Notes: generated by a model from the letters alone, not told the origin. Counted from the first letter of the stretch, positions 36,099-48,163 are shown. The stretch: 64,000 bases of DNA from Spisula solida (GCA_947247005.1 OX365950.1:12846720-12910719), one strand, 5' to 3'. Numbers and translations: made by a program.

Positions 36099-37274
36099 TG
36101 GCCAGAGAGAATTGAGACAACCGAAATGTTTCGACTTAACGAAAATCCCAAGTTAAGCAAATTGAACATTTATCGAAAGTAGACAGTATATTACGTTTAA
36201 ATTATCTGAATTAACAGGGAATGAGACATTTGCATGATAGACATTAATGACCAGTGCCTGCGTATTGTACACGAACAGCAAACACTATTTATCATGGCGG
36301 TACACCATTGTACGTTGATTGATGTTACCTCAATGTTGACTTCGTAATGAAATCAGAAAAAAATGTAAGATTCTTACGTCTGATGAATGCTATAGGTACA
36401 GATCGCTACCATACTGCAAGCATGTGTGGTCCTTCTAATCGGCTCATCAATGATTGACTAGCAGACCATGATAGATTGCTTCAGGAACACACACAACTTA
36501 AATTGTTAATTCTTTACTGTTGGTGAAATTAAGTGCAGACGATTGTAAGTTTCTATTCTCAAATGGCTTTTACGATTCCAATGCAGTCAGCACAGATAAT
36601 TTGACTTGATCCTGACTATAATGTTTGAATATTTTTAAGATTGTTGCGTTGATAATATGAATTTAATACATAAATGTCCACGAGCAAATCGTTCAATTTC
36701 GGTCTTTTAGATTGGTATAACTTTTTAAAACTATTTTAAACACCATTCAAACACGAAACAATACTAGAAATTTTCAAGTTAAAATTAAACTAAAATGTAC
36801 TACACATAGTATAATATGTTAAATAAAAGTTAATCTAATTATTGTGTAGCTGCAAAAAATAATACTCTCCACGGTGTATTATGTCGTATAATTTACTTTA
36901 TCTAGTCACTTCCGGCAAAATCTGCCTGTTAACGGGGTGCCTGATAAACCTAGCGATAATCGGTCACCTGGTCATGTGACTAGTGATAATCCGTCACCTT
37001 ACCACGTGATCTGACGGACTTCTTCTTATATGAGAGTCGCCGGTTGCAATTCCGTGCCCGAGGGTGAGGTTTTCCTATTCTAAATGAGCTTGTGGTTGAT
37101 CGGTTATTTTCTTCGACTTACCCGCGTCTACACGACGTCTATCAAGATGTCCGACGTCGTTGTTTATCATGACGTCACGGAACGAACGTGACGTTGTGCG
37201 CTTGTAAATGAAAGAGTGACAATATAGTCCCGAGTTTGATCCCCTTACTGAGCAGATTAAGCGATTGTATGAAT
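36099..37274 (+). other. Copy A unique sequence plus A-specific insert
   Basis: 36.12-36.86 kb aligns with 54.17-54.90 kb. From about 36.87 kb to 37.41 kb the sequence is absent from copy B, so it is a separate insertion containing the hairpin at 37275-37390. No gene is supported. Confidence 0.5.
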
Positions 37275-37390
37275 AGAATAATAGGTTAGTGCCGTGAATG
37301 AAGTAAAAGTTTATTCGGCTCGGCTCACCCGATAAATTCCTCCGCCTAGCCAGATAAACTTTTTCATCCACGGCACTAACCTATTATTCT
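37275..37390. mobile_element. Foldback MITE with AGAATAATAGGTTAGTGCC ends
   Basis: A perfect 22-bp terminal inverted repeat (AGAATAATAGGTTAGTGCCG TG) continues imperfectly (ATGAAGTAAAAGTTTAT versus ATGAAAAAGTTTAT). The element is 116 bp and hairpin-like. Confidence 0.8.
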
Positions 37391-38926
37391 CTATTACTTG
37401 CTTACACACTTAACTTAGATATCGTCCGCGTACGTTCAAAACGTTGAATGACAACTTTCAGTTCATCAAGTCGTTTATTTACGATTTAAAGTTACATGTT
37501 AAAACACTCAATTCAGGACCAGAGTATACACACCCAAATGATCTAATAGAAATAATTTACATACTCTATTTGGAGAATGCGGGCTAAAACTGTCTGTACA
37601 TATACCTCATTAGCACTTTGCGCAGAACGTAACCAGAATAAACAGTCTTGTTAAGTGTTAAGTTGAGTTCTGCCTTCCCTGTCCGACTTAACCTGAACTC
37701 TGCGATACTGGCCCGCATATTATGTCAAGGACTTACTACTCAGCCACATTCAGGTTATTGGTATCTCAAATGACTATTGATTTGAAGTACTCAAGAAAAA
37801 ATATAAAAAAGTTCAATGAACTAGCTAAGGACTTTTTTGAAATATTCAAAAAAACATACTGATGTTCGGAAGATTTCGTTAACGCACACGAGGTCATCGA
37901 AATCGAAGGACAATGATCATTTTCGCACAGACGAAATTAAACAATCGACTAACGGCGAACTATCAATCAATGCAAGGTAAGCCACTGCAACGTAATAACA
38001 GTGTTTATGAAGCTGAACATAGACCTTTGCAATACATGACCATGTAGAGATATTAATACGGAGACCAACAGTATGGTAAATCCTTAAACAAAAAGCTTGT
38101 GTCAGTGCAGTTATCTATATTGATCAGTCACTAGCATTAGTCTACGAAGGTAAAAGAGTAACATTCACGTATTATTTTGAATAATTCAGATAATACACCG
38201 ATACAAATTTGGCGCATTACGGACACGACCAATACGTCGATTAACTGCATTATAGATGTAGGTTTGATGCGAAAAAGAACCACATGAAACCAAAATGGCA
38301 GCCGTCTGCTAACGTGATAGGTGATAGGTATAATTAAGTAATGTATATCTAGCAACCTTATATCGTTGCATGCGGGAATAAGATATTAGTCGGCCACTCT
38401 CATGACGGTCCCATTACTGGTGAAAGTTTATCTCTTAGTAGGAATCGAGTACATTAAGTTGATAACTTTGTATTTTACAAGTTGATTTATATTATGGTTT
38501 TTGACAATATCTATATATTTTGCGTTTCTAATCGTACTTGATATGTACTTTATATCAATTGGTATTTGTACATGTTAAACATGTCATACTTGAACTCATT
38601 TAACATTCAGAACATTTAGGGAATTACTATATTTTGGTAGATAAGTAATGATAGTATGGTAATAAGATTATGTTTATCTGATTATAGATGTAAAATTAAT
38701 TCTACGAATTCGTGGTATAAAACAGATTAGACATTAATAAAAGCAGAAACAAACCGACAATCTGATTTTTCCACTTAAACTTGACGTTATTGATATGAAT
38801 TATAGGACGTTGTTGATGGTCCAAGGTTGGAGAGTGTCAGTATGGTAAAGAGTGGTGGAAATGTATCAATCATATAGATTAAAGTACATTCAAGTCGTGT
38901 AAACGAACATTTGGAATAGAATTATA
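37391..38926 (+). other. Copy A sequence collinear with 54.95-56.23 kb
   Basis: Non-coding blocks match copy B, with indels. A stray tail of the 53-bp family (TTAAGTTGAGTTCTGCCTTC) lies at about 37.66 kb. Confidence 0.55.
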
Positions 38927-39036
38927 AAATTCAATAAAATACACCAGCAACAACTTACTTCAATTATTTCTTTAATTAGTTTCTCACATACATGTTTCGG
39001 CCAACATGGCATTCATCAGTGTAAGCGTAATCAGTG
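38927..39036 (-). mobile_element. 110-bp retroposed fragment with 12-bp TSD
   Basis: AATAGAATTATA at 38915-38926 is exactly repeated at 39037-39048, and the 110 bp between are missing from copy B (56.22 kb). On the minus strand the fragment reads CTGATGAATGCCATGTTGGC CGAAAC, a hammerhead-like CTGATGA...GAAA spacing also seen near ends of Penelope-like and other retroelements. It ends in an AT-rich ATTTTATTGAATTT. A 5'-truncated retroelement 3' end is the simplest reading. Confidence 0.65.
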
Positions 39037-39132
39037 AATAGAATTATACAAATGTGTCAGGACGTTATAATAACTCTAGAGACATTGATTGCATCAGAGC
39101 TCAAAATAGATACTGAGGCTGAAGTTGATAAG

Positions 39133-39789
39133 TCTTGTTGAAACTGGGGTTTTCGGATGGGCGTTGAGCTTTTTTATTGCTGAACTAGGGCATTTAGCTG
39201 AAACCTTGACTTTCAGCTTTTTATTCTGTTTTTTCTACTTTGTATGACTTCTGACAGATAAACTAGGTATTTAGCCATTTTACTGATGGAACTATGTCAT
39301 TCAGCTTCGACATTCAGTTTTTTGATTGCTGAAACTGGTTCATTTAGAATTCGCCAGCTTGGACATGGGATGATCATAACCTGTTTGATTGGGCATTGTG
39401 TCTTGCATGTTTTTTTATCATTTCTGTGTTCAGCTGGTTCAGGTGGGCATTGTGCCTTGTGCGTTTTTTGTTTTCTGTGCTCTGCTGTTTTAAGAGGGCA
39501 TTGTGCATTGCATGTGTTTTATGTTTTCTGTGGTCGGCTGGTTCAGATTGGCAGTGTGTCTTGTGTGTTTTTATGTTTTCTGTGATCGGCTAGTTCAGGT
39601 GGGCATTGTGCCTTGTGCGTTTTTTTGTTTTCTGTGGTCGGCTGGTTTAAGTGGGCATTGTGCATTGTATGTTTTTTATGTTTTCTGTGCTCGGCTGGTT
39701 CAGATTGGCAGTGTGTCTTGTGTGTTTTTATGTTTTCTGTGCTCGGAGTGCTGCCTTCCCTGTCTGACTTAGTTTTATCTTTTTGAAGA
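39133..39789 (+). mobile_element. 53-bp-minisatellite element, plus-strand copy (657 bp)
   Basis: Copy B has an uninterrupted GAAGTTTATAAG/AGTTGTATATAG at 56.31 kb where copy A carries 657 bp, with AAG on both sides. Head: TTGCTGAA...CATTTAGCTGAAAC motifs. Middle: about seven degenerate 53-bp units (GGGCATTGTG at 39391, next GGGCAT at 39444). Tail: CTCGGAGTGCTGCCTTCCC...TATCTTTTTGAAG. Open frames across the array are by-products of the repeat. Confidence 0.75.
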
Positions 39790-40144
39790 GTTGTTTATAG
39801 ATTTCGGATTTATTATATTGTATGTATATCAACAGTTTGTTAGTTTTAGTCTGCACACAAGATAGATTGATAACTAAATTATGTGTTTCTGATAGATTTG
39901 TAGCTTTTCTCAGTGTGAACTGATTGACATTTATTTGATTCGGATAATGATGACCAAAACACATATAACAAAGATCACTTCAAGCAACAGGATATCACTG
40001 AAATAGGTAACTCAGTCATATCATTATTCTCACGGTAAATCAATAGAGACAATCTTGCTATGAGACGATTGTTCTATGATATGAATCTACTCAGAATATG
40101 TCAGAATATAGATGAGGATAAGAGCAGTGCAATCTTTTCTAAGA
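39790..40144 (+). other. Copy A sequence collinear with 56.31-56.67 kb
   Basis: Closely matches copy B (TAGTTTTAGTCTGC, CACATATAACAAAGATCACTT, GGTAAATCAATAGAGACAAT). No gene. Confidence 0.6.
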
Positions 40145-41998
40145 GGTTGTTCAAATTGTAATGCGAGTTATGCTATATCTTTCTTGTATCAATGAATTTT
40201 TTCACAGATCATTGTATTAGCTTTAAATTGATACCTCACATGTAGTTGTAACAATAGGTCAATTAACACTGTCTTCTCGTGTACACAAATGCTTAAATGA
40301 TAGGGGAAAACCACGTTTTCTAGCCAAAATCGGTCCAATTTAAGTATCGTTGTTCTCTTCATGCGGGAGCCAATACACTATTTAAAATAACTTGTATGGT
40401 GAAATGGTGTTAATATGTAATGTCTTATTAATCAACTACTTGAAAGTGTAAGAAATTTAAAACTGGTGTAATTTTATTTGGAAATGGACCTCATGCACAC
40501 CATTAAAATACCGCAACATACTAAAAATGGGTTGCGAAAACCAAATACGGAAACTGGTGGAGTATTTACATCTAGGCAAGTAGCTTAATGTGTTGGCACA
40601 TCATTAGGAGCTATTCATACAGTTATCAAGCATATTACAAAAAGTAGTACGATAAGTATAGTTTGGATACCCTTATCTGCTTCGAGACGCTAGCACATAT
40701 GCCTTGCAAATTGTTCAAGAACTGTTGTAACCAGTTTCTAGATAAAAAAGTCGACCGTTTGGAAATGTAAGGACCATAAACGAGACACGGGTACATTTTG
40801 TCACCATTGCGACAGATCCATTTACAAATACGGACCAATAGAGACAGAACAAAAGTATGCATTACAAAACCCACAAAGGGCGCCAGTAGGAATGTACACG
40901 TTTTTTCGATATAAACCAAGTTTCTAAAATTTAATTTGATGTATAAAATGGGCTATTGGTTAATACCAAGCGTAACATAGGTAAATTTCTTCAGGAATTG
41001 AAGAAATATTCCAACAATCGCTGCCCAGCAGCCGCAGGTTTGAAGGATGGCAGAGCAATGGGTCTCCAGCTGCAGCAGCCATTAACGCAACTTTCTGAGA
41101 AGCGTGACGGTTCTTGAGCTTTCCGACCATCCTTATTTGTCAAGCATTGTCCCTTGTGATCTTTATTTGTTTCAAACGACTATTAAATTGACTTGTCGGA
41201 AAAAAGATATCGGTTTGGCACACGTCCAGTTTATGCACAGTGTACATAAGAATGATAACAAAATCGCAATTTAGAAATGCTATAATTAAATGAAACTTCG
41301 CATATACCGTATAGCTGGTTATTTCTGCGAGTGTAATATTTTGCGTTTTCGTCCAAAAAATGAGTGTTTTTGTGCTGTTTTTAATTTCTGCTGATTGCCA
41401 AAATGGCAAGGATAACTTTCTGTTGTTTTTTTCATGGTGAAGGTTCACTCATTTGGGCATAACTGAGATATTTTAACGATTAAATGCTCACGGAAAAATA
41501 TGTATATATAAACATTTATGCTCGTGATTAAATATCTCCGTAGTTCACTCATATAATTTATATAAAACTGAGATGATTTAACAATTAATTCGTAAAAAAT
41601 ATTCAATTGAAAGACGTTAAGATTAGCAGACATTTAAACTAGTTATCTGTACCACGACGATGAGATGATTACAGCGATAATTGCCCATAATTATACCTAA
41701 CCGAAATCGATAATCGAAACGCTTCGGACTTTTTGGCAACTTACGACGGACGAAGATTTTGTTGACGTCGACGATTTTGTTCTGCTTGATTAATTATTAC
41801 GGATGATATAATTCTGCGTGGAATTAATTCTACGAATGGATCTTGGACCACAGAATTGCAGATATTTCCACCCGGCATAAATAACCAGCTATACTGTATA
41901 TCGGAGATGAATCCTGCAATAGGTTGAAAGGCTTGTTTCTTTACAATCTATCAAGGATAACGTTTTATGGGCTTAGTTGTATTCCAATCTGAACAACC
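40145..41998. mobile_element. TIR element of 1.85 kb with GGTTGTTCA ends
   Basis: Absent from copy B, where AATCTTTTCT runs directly into ATTGTCTAAGCC. The left end GGTTGTTCAAATTGTAATGC and the inverted right end GGTTGTTCAGATTGGAATAC form ~20-bp TIRs. Short frames inside (e.g. 40919-40635 and 41448-41140 on the minus strand) resemble no transposase I know. A second MITE (41303-41900) is nested within. Superfamily unknown. Confidence 0.7.
41303..41900. mobile_element. Nested MITE with GTATAGCTGGTTATTT ends (598 bp)
   Basis: TATACCGTATAGCTGGTTAT TTCTGCG at the left is matched by inverted TATACAGTATAGCTGGTTAT TTATGCC at the right. Short minus-strand frames inside look spurious. Confidence 0.8.
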
Positions 41999-42880
41999 AT
42001 CGTATTGTCTTATTCTATAAATGTGAGTTGGAATCATATTAGTTTTCTTGATGTGTCTCACAATAACACATTAGTGTACAGGCAATACTTTGCTGGTGTT
42101 TAACCTGGATAAAACAAACACCCCTCTCAAGAAACAATTATCGTTACATCACAATCTGACATATATGAATTAATAAAATACGCATGCAACCTGTATCTAC
42201 CGCTTTAAACAGTCCAATGAGATTGAGCGCTTTTCTTGTTGCTGAGAACATTTGATACTATATACATTTGGGAGATATTAGGGCTGTTGGTCATTAGCTT
42301 GATTCCGTGACAGCCTTTGATTTTCATTTAAAACAAATTGAATCTGCGAAACCACACCCGGAAAATGAAAATAAAATACAATTGTTTGGTTGATTTTCAG
42401 CTTTATGAATAAGGAATACTTTAATTATCACTTAGTTCTATACAACACTGCAACAAAATGTCTACTGTTACGATGATTGATAGTTGTATAGTGTTAATTT
42501 ATTGTTTGGCTGACAAAATTGTATCAGAAAATATTTCCCAACAAAACATATTGTCAGCATAAGTACTTTAAACACTCTATGTCTGTCTTGCCAGATCATC
42601 GGTTACTGTATTTGCCAGTCATTGCAGATCAAATGTTTAACTTGTCTGCCAAAAAATGTATAAACCATTATAGTATAATGAGGATATATCCAGACATTTC
42701 ATTTCCTAAACATTGCAGCTTGTAGCAAGAACTCCGCGTTCCGTAAATGAGTTTATAAGAAGTGCGGTCAAACACACAGACGATCGTCAACGGCCATAAA
42801 ATATATGTATTTAAAGCGTTTAACTAAAGGATGTTACTGGAATGTAATAGCTGTCTGATTTACTTCAAAAGTATGCTGCA
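41999..42880 (+). other. Copy A sequence collinear with 56.67-57.94 kb
   Basis: Matches copy B, except that B carries an extra ~420 bp (57086-57505). No gene. Confidence 0.55.
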
Positions 42881-43506
42881 TACGAGGGATGATCAATATA
42901 CAACGAGAAAATGCTTAAAACTTGCTATGACATTTTGCGGGGTAACGTATTTTTTACACTTTTAAGCATAATTCAGAATTTAGCAATTTGACTATCATAT
43001 TCCTTAGCCCCTATCATATTATTTTTTAAAAACCTTTCAGATTATCCTCCATCAAGACTCACGATAGTCATCCTTGGAAATTTTGTTCAGAACATCCAAT
43101 GTTTTCGTGCATAGTTTTGACGTCGACGTCACGTTACACCCACTTCGCGTTAGATCACTAGCCTTTTTCCACTCCACATTTGAATAAATATGTTTTTATG
43201 TATACAAATCAAAACTGTTGACATGACACGATCACGTAATGATTATTGAATCTGACGCACAATTTCATTACTACTTGTTTTCTTCAAAACTAAATAATAT
43301 ATTGATGCTTTTTTGCTGTCCGTCATATTTGCTATCACGGAACGATAACACGTGCGTGACAAAACGAATGACAACCCAACCCGTGTATGAAGTCATCATC
43401 AGTAAGGCGAGTTTAAGGTAACTACAAGTACCAATTTTCCTGACATTGCTATTGCTTACATTAACCACGTGTGCATTTTCGCGTTATATATTGACCATCC
43501 CTCGTA
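42881..43506. mobile_element. Mariner-like MITE (626 bp) with TA duplication and empty site
   Basis: TACGAGGGATGATCAATATA at the left is matched by inverted TACGAGGGATGGTCAATATA at the right, continuing to ACG(A/C)GAAAATGC. Copy B shows the unoccupied site at 57942-57943 (TGCTGCA-TA-TTTTG), against TGCTGCA-TA...TA-TTTTGG here. No transposase is encoded. Confidence 0.9.
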
Positions 43507-46289
43507 TTTTGGTTCTAAACTTCCTTGCAACTCTTAACCCCCCAAGTGCCACGGGCCTATTTTGGGCCTATTTTGTTATACTACGTTGAGTGCCACGGGC
43601 CTATTTTGGGCCTATTTTGTATGTCCTTGAGGAACCTGGAAATATTACATCTAAACATCGTACGAAAAGGTTAAGATGTAAACAAGTAAGGGTCAAAACA
43701 TTATGACGTCATTTCCGGTTGAATTCGGACATGACGTCATGCGTCTGACGACGTTAATATTGGCGCCATTTCGCGGTTCGCGCATCAAAAGTGACCACCG
43801 AAAAAGTGATTAATTGTGCAGTTAATAGACGATTGCACAAAAATAAACTATTTACAATAGTTGAAAAATGGCAACTCTTCTGTCTGATTGCAAAAGTAAT
43901 CAAATATTCGTGTTTGATACTCAGTAATTATGCTACGAAATTTGCGTGATTTTCACATCATTTTTAACACGGGATATAGTTAATTAAGCATAAACTATGG
44001 ATATAATCATAATTTATATAGTTTAGTGTTCTACTACTGAAAATTTAGTACAATTCCATTGAATAATTAGCAAATGAATGTATATTTTGTAATACTTGTA
44101 TACACACAAGACGCGCTAATTTTCAACGCAACGTTGTATGACGTCAAACCAATTAATGAAGCAAACTCGACTTCTTTACTGATATATATAGGGCTCTATA
44201 TTGTTGAAACGAATGTCGTAAATTGCCTGCTATCATACATGTTCTATATAACATTGTACCCCTTAATCACGAACTCGACCCGCGGGAAATAACACACAGG
44301 AAGGTCCAGCCATGGCGTTTCCGGGGATCAATAGTACAATTGCGCACATTTGTGAAAAAAAATCATATCGGTCTTCACATTCTGCTTCATATTTTCTTCT
44401 AAAAAATTAGGCACCGGTTTGGAAGTTCATTGTGGAACATGTTATTCAACAATTATAAATAAAACAAAATATATTGTGCATCACCCATATAGATCTACGT
44501 CTTTGAAACGAGACCCGACACTTATTAAACGATTATTATCACACTGAATACCATGTTTTTAAACGCACGTTAGATCCATTAACTATATTATGACTGTCCC
44601 AAATAAGTAACCAACCAATGAACAGTTTATGTAGGATGTATTTAGTTGCATATTTGTATTAGGAATGACAGCATATAGATGAGGTACTTCCTCGGAATAA
44701 ATTTGAAAAAACAACATATGTGATCAATTTACGCACATAAAGATAGAACTTCATTTTTTATGTCCAACGTACTTTTTGTGCCACTTGTTTGTTTGATGCC
44801 CAATCATAGGCTTTCAACTCTAGTCCTTAGTTTGTACTCGATCTTAGACTTGTGCTCAACCATACAACAGACAGTATTCGGTCTTAACCAAGCGACAGAT
44901 CCAAGGCACATTCATCTTTTCTGTTATCCAGTGGAAGTGCTATAGACCTACTGTTTATAAAGCCTAATAGTAAGCCTTACTTTAACATGAGCCTGTGTTG
45001 GTCAAAATACATTAGCTATTAGTTCAACGACCCCTTTAGTAGGCATCCAGTGCCCCCTTGACTTGAATTCGTTCTAGATTCAGTGGTGATGATCCTTATT
45101 AATTTTGAGCGAACTTTGGATCTTCAACCAGCGCTATCCGAGTCGAGTATTCACGTATTCATTGTCTTGAAGTACTAGCGTATTTTCTATCGGTATTTTA
45201 TGAATGTCATTGTTTGGCCAGAGGGATGGGGTCTATACGTGGATATCTAAGTCACGCCTTATTATCAGTGGAGTAGGTCTTAATTCCTGGTCTCGATCTT
45301 AGACCTACGCCCAATGGTCGCTATATTCGTACAAAATTGCTGGCCTTAATCTAGACTGTATGTATAGTAGCAGTTCATTAAAGAAGTGGTATTGTACGGG
45401 ATATGTAAACTGGGGAAGCTAATTTGATTCCCTGCATGCTTCGCGTTTAATTAAATCGAGATTGCGAGATGATGCTACCGGTATTACGAAGGCCGCAAAG
45501 AGCCAAATTACTTCTTAAATTAATCGTTTGTATCAGAAATGCATATAACATTCTTCTTAAAAAGATGTTGTGCGTTGAACTTATTACCTCAAATTGGAAA
45601 TCACTATCTCGTCCTACGACATAAAACATTACATCCATACAAAATTAATTCACTCCCGAATCGCTTAATTATATCGTCACACATACAAAGTTCGATTCCT
45701 AGATATAATTTATGAGACACGTCACAGTCGTAAGTGCGTGGTCAGCCAGGGTTCAATACCTTATCTCTTTTCGAATGAACTACTTTGGCCATTCCAAATT
45801 TTTCTTCGTTTAGCGTCCGCGGACTGATAGGTTTGGGCGTCTTGAGAAGGAAAAACAACAATATTTAAGTAATAAATGTATATCATTTTAGCGTATTCTT
45901 AGCTCTTATTCAATGAGATTTGTAAAGATTGTGTGTACTTTTAAATATTTACTCTAAGTTTAAGCTCAGTATTTTTTCCCACACAATCACGTTTTCAGTT
46001 ATTTCAGTAAGTTATTATGATTGACAATGCATAAAAGCTATATTTATTAGCCATACAATGATGGATAGTAGTCGGTATGACTTGTTTTTTTTCTAGAGCT
46101 TCGTTTTATCTCCCAGGATAGCTAGATATGTTACGAACTTAGGGTGGACGCTAAACGGAGAGACCATTTGGTATGGAATTAGTCAGCAAGTTAGCAACGT
46201 ACCCGGTGAACATCACAGATACACACGTGGTGAGTTATCTGTAATAGGATAGGAAACACTGACTGAAACGCCTATAAGAAATGACCAAG

Positions 46290-46369
46290 TGCCACGGCCG
46301 TGATTCGAACCAGTGTCGTCTCAATCCATAGTCAAGACTCAAGAGCAATACCCAAGCGACCACCGTGAA
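46290..46369 (-). mobile_element. tRNA-Ser-like SINE head, left arm
   Basis: CACGGTGGTCGCTTGGGTAT (A-box region) and GGTTCGAATCACGGCCGTGG (B box plus acceptor side), read on the minus strand. The same insertion is present at 48919 in the other arm. Confidence 0.6.
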
Positions 46370-47095
46370 ACTGTATCGCCATACTGAGGGATTGCTTATC
46401 GCATCACCAAGACACGAAGAAGACAAGAACTAGAGCACCAACCATAAATAAAATTAAATATATACATGTAAGCTGCAACCACCCTTTGTAGTGTTGATTC
46501 GGTTTTATGAATTCATATTTTTGTGTTCTTTACTAGTACACATGTACTGACGAATGTATTACATGTACATTGTATTGGTAAAATATTAATTGAATGAAAT
46601 GAAGTGGGTTGCAGTGCTTACTCAAACAAGTCGCACTACAATGAGTAGAGAACATTACACCACACTCGTTGAAAAGTAAACTAAGTCACACTATGTGGTG
46701 TAATATAAAAAGTAAAGGTAAAGTTTTTGTTTATCATAGCGTCACCCCTATTGAAAGGGACAGCCAATTTGCACACTATCTCCCAAATCCCTTCTCGTAT
46801 ATATGAGTGCTTTGTAAACACCCACTGTAATCCCCATGAAACACAGTACCAATGTGTGTCAAAATAATATTTTGAAAATGTTCATTAATTGTAGGTGCTA
46901 TGGTTCCGTTGATATTCTGTGAGGAGATTTATAACAAATGTTGTATGCGGCGGCCAATTCACCTAACCAGTTTTCTAACAGTGTCACCCAAACTACCCTA
47001 ACACGTACTAAACACCAACTTACCATTCCACAAGCAACCAGCAACATTTCAACATGGGGAGGAAAATCAATATGAATATTGTTGTCAACGTTTTA

Positions 47096-47153
47096 CGACC
47101 GGGAATCAAACCCGAATCGCCGCACTTTATCTACTAAACCATGGCCGTGGCTA
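47096..47153 (-). mobile_element. tRNA-Thr-like sequence with anticodon arm deleted, left arm
   Basis: Reads GCCACGGCCATGGTTTAGTA GATAAAGTGC, then goes directly to CGATTCGGGTTTGATTCCCG. The anticodon arm retained in the right arm (48121-48142) is missing. Confidence 0.6.
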
Positions 47154-47412
47154 TATGTACTCGTACCCAATCCTTTAGTTTAATTTTTAGATACAGTACA
47201 AAATCATTAAACCAGGGGCCCTAGCTTATTTACTCCGTTCTTGATTGAACTGAACATTACATTAAGGCGAACAGTTCATAGCGGCTTTTAGCAGAATATC
47301 ATGAAAGATGGTACATGTATGTTAAATACGTAATAGATTTATAAGAATTTTAAAATTTCGACTGCATACTCGCACATCATTCGATTAATAGTTCTATGTA
47401 TGATCCGAACGC

Positions 47413-47829
47413 AGATATGACGTAATGAACAAGTCATTAACCCTTTCGCTGCCGACGTCGAAATGCCAAATTACGTCGACAGTGCCAAGCCTGTTTTGAC
47501 GTAAACAAGTTGACGTCATTATATCGACGTTCAAAAAACTGCGCGGTATGGCGCACGTTACAACGTAATTAGACGATAATTAAAGCGCCGTGTATGCATT
47601 CAAGATATGTATGTTTTAGTTTAAATATAAACACACAAACTGAACAAAATGACATAAGCCTGACTTAATTAAATCTTTCGAATATCCATAGTTTAATGAA
47701 TATTTTATCCTAGGTAAGTTTTTCAAAATATTTTGTTCTAGTAAAAAACATGTTACTTCATGAATAGTTACACACAATATGAGCACTCAAACCCTGTAAA
47801 TAGTTCATCATAGATGCCTTAATTAACAT
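47413..47829. other. Central spacer of the inverted repeat with an orphan piggyBac-like end
   Basis: 417 bp present once. At 47437 it reads TTAACCCTTTCGCTGCCGAC, followed by GTCGAAATGCC and CAGTGCCAAGCC. This resembles a piggyBac terminal sequence facing right, but its inverted partner is not found. The remainder is AT-rich and without genes. Confidence 0.6.
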
Positions 47830-48090
47830 GCGTTCGGATCATACATAGAACTATTAATCGAATGATGTGCGAGTATGCAGTCGAAATTTAAAAATTCTTA
47901 TAAATCTATTACGTATTTAACATACATGTACCATCTTTCATGATATTCTGCTAAAAGCCGCCATGAACTGTTCGCCTTAATGTAATGTTCAGTTCAATCA
48001 AGAACGGAGTAAATAAGCTAGGGCCCCTGGTTTAATGATTTTGTACTGTATCTAAAAATTAAACTAAAAGATTGGGTACGAGTACATATA

Positions 48091-48163
48091 GCCACGGCCA
48101 TGGTTTAGTAGATAAAGTGCGCTGGATTTGTAACCCATCGATCCGGGTTTGATTCCCGGTCGT
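48091..48163 (+). mobile_element. tRNA-Thr(TGT)-like sequence, right arm
   Basis: Resembles a Thr tRNA: D-arm region TGGTTTAGTAGATAAAG, anticodon loop TTTGTAA (TGT) and B box GGGTTTGATTCCCGG. The acceptor and anticodon stems are imperfect, so it is a tRNA-derived repeat or pseudogene. Confidence 0.6.

Larger units (their letters stand above)
28180..43533 (+). repeat. Tandem segmental duplication, copy A (heavily interrupted)
   Basis: After removing later insertions, copy A is collinear with 53132-58139. Shared blocks include the ~150-bp GTAGGTAG(C/A)TT repeats, TTGAACATTTATC.AAAGT (36.16/54.21 kb), ATATCGTCCGCGTACGTTC (37.42/54.95 kb), GACATTAATAAAAGCAGAAAC (38.73/56.01 kb), CACATATAACAAAGATCACTT (39.96/56.49 kb) and ACTTGT..CCATTATAGTATAATGAGG (42.66/57.72 kb). 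Identity looks like roughly 75-85 percent in the shared blocks. No gene is seen in either copy. Confidence 0.8.
43538..47412 (+). repeat. Left arm of the giant inverted repeat
   Basis: Carries 200 bp (45144-45343) missing from the right arm. It has lost about 20 bp of the Thr-type tRNA-like sequence and about 26 bp present in the right arm near 48490. Short matching frames exist in both arms (44074-44292 here) but look incidental. Confidence 0.85.

Noticed and set aside
39286..39772. Overlapping plus-strand frames with Cys-rich, Val/Phe-rich peptides
   Set aside because: They are translations of the 53-bp minisatellite in different frames; 53 is not a multiple of three and the peptides merely echo the repeat.
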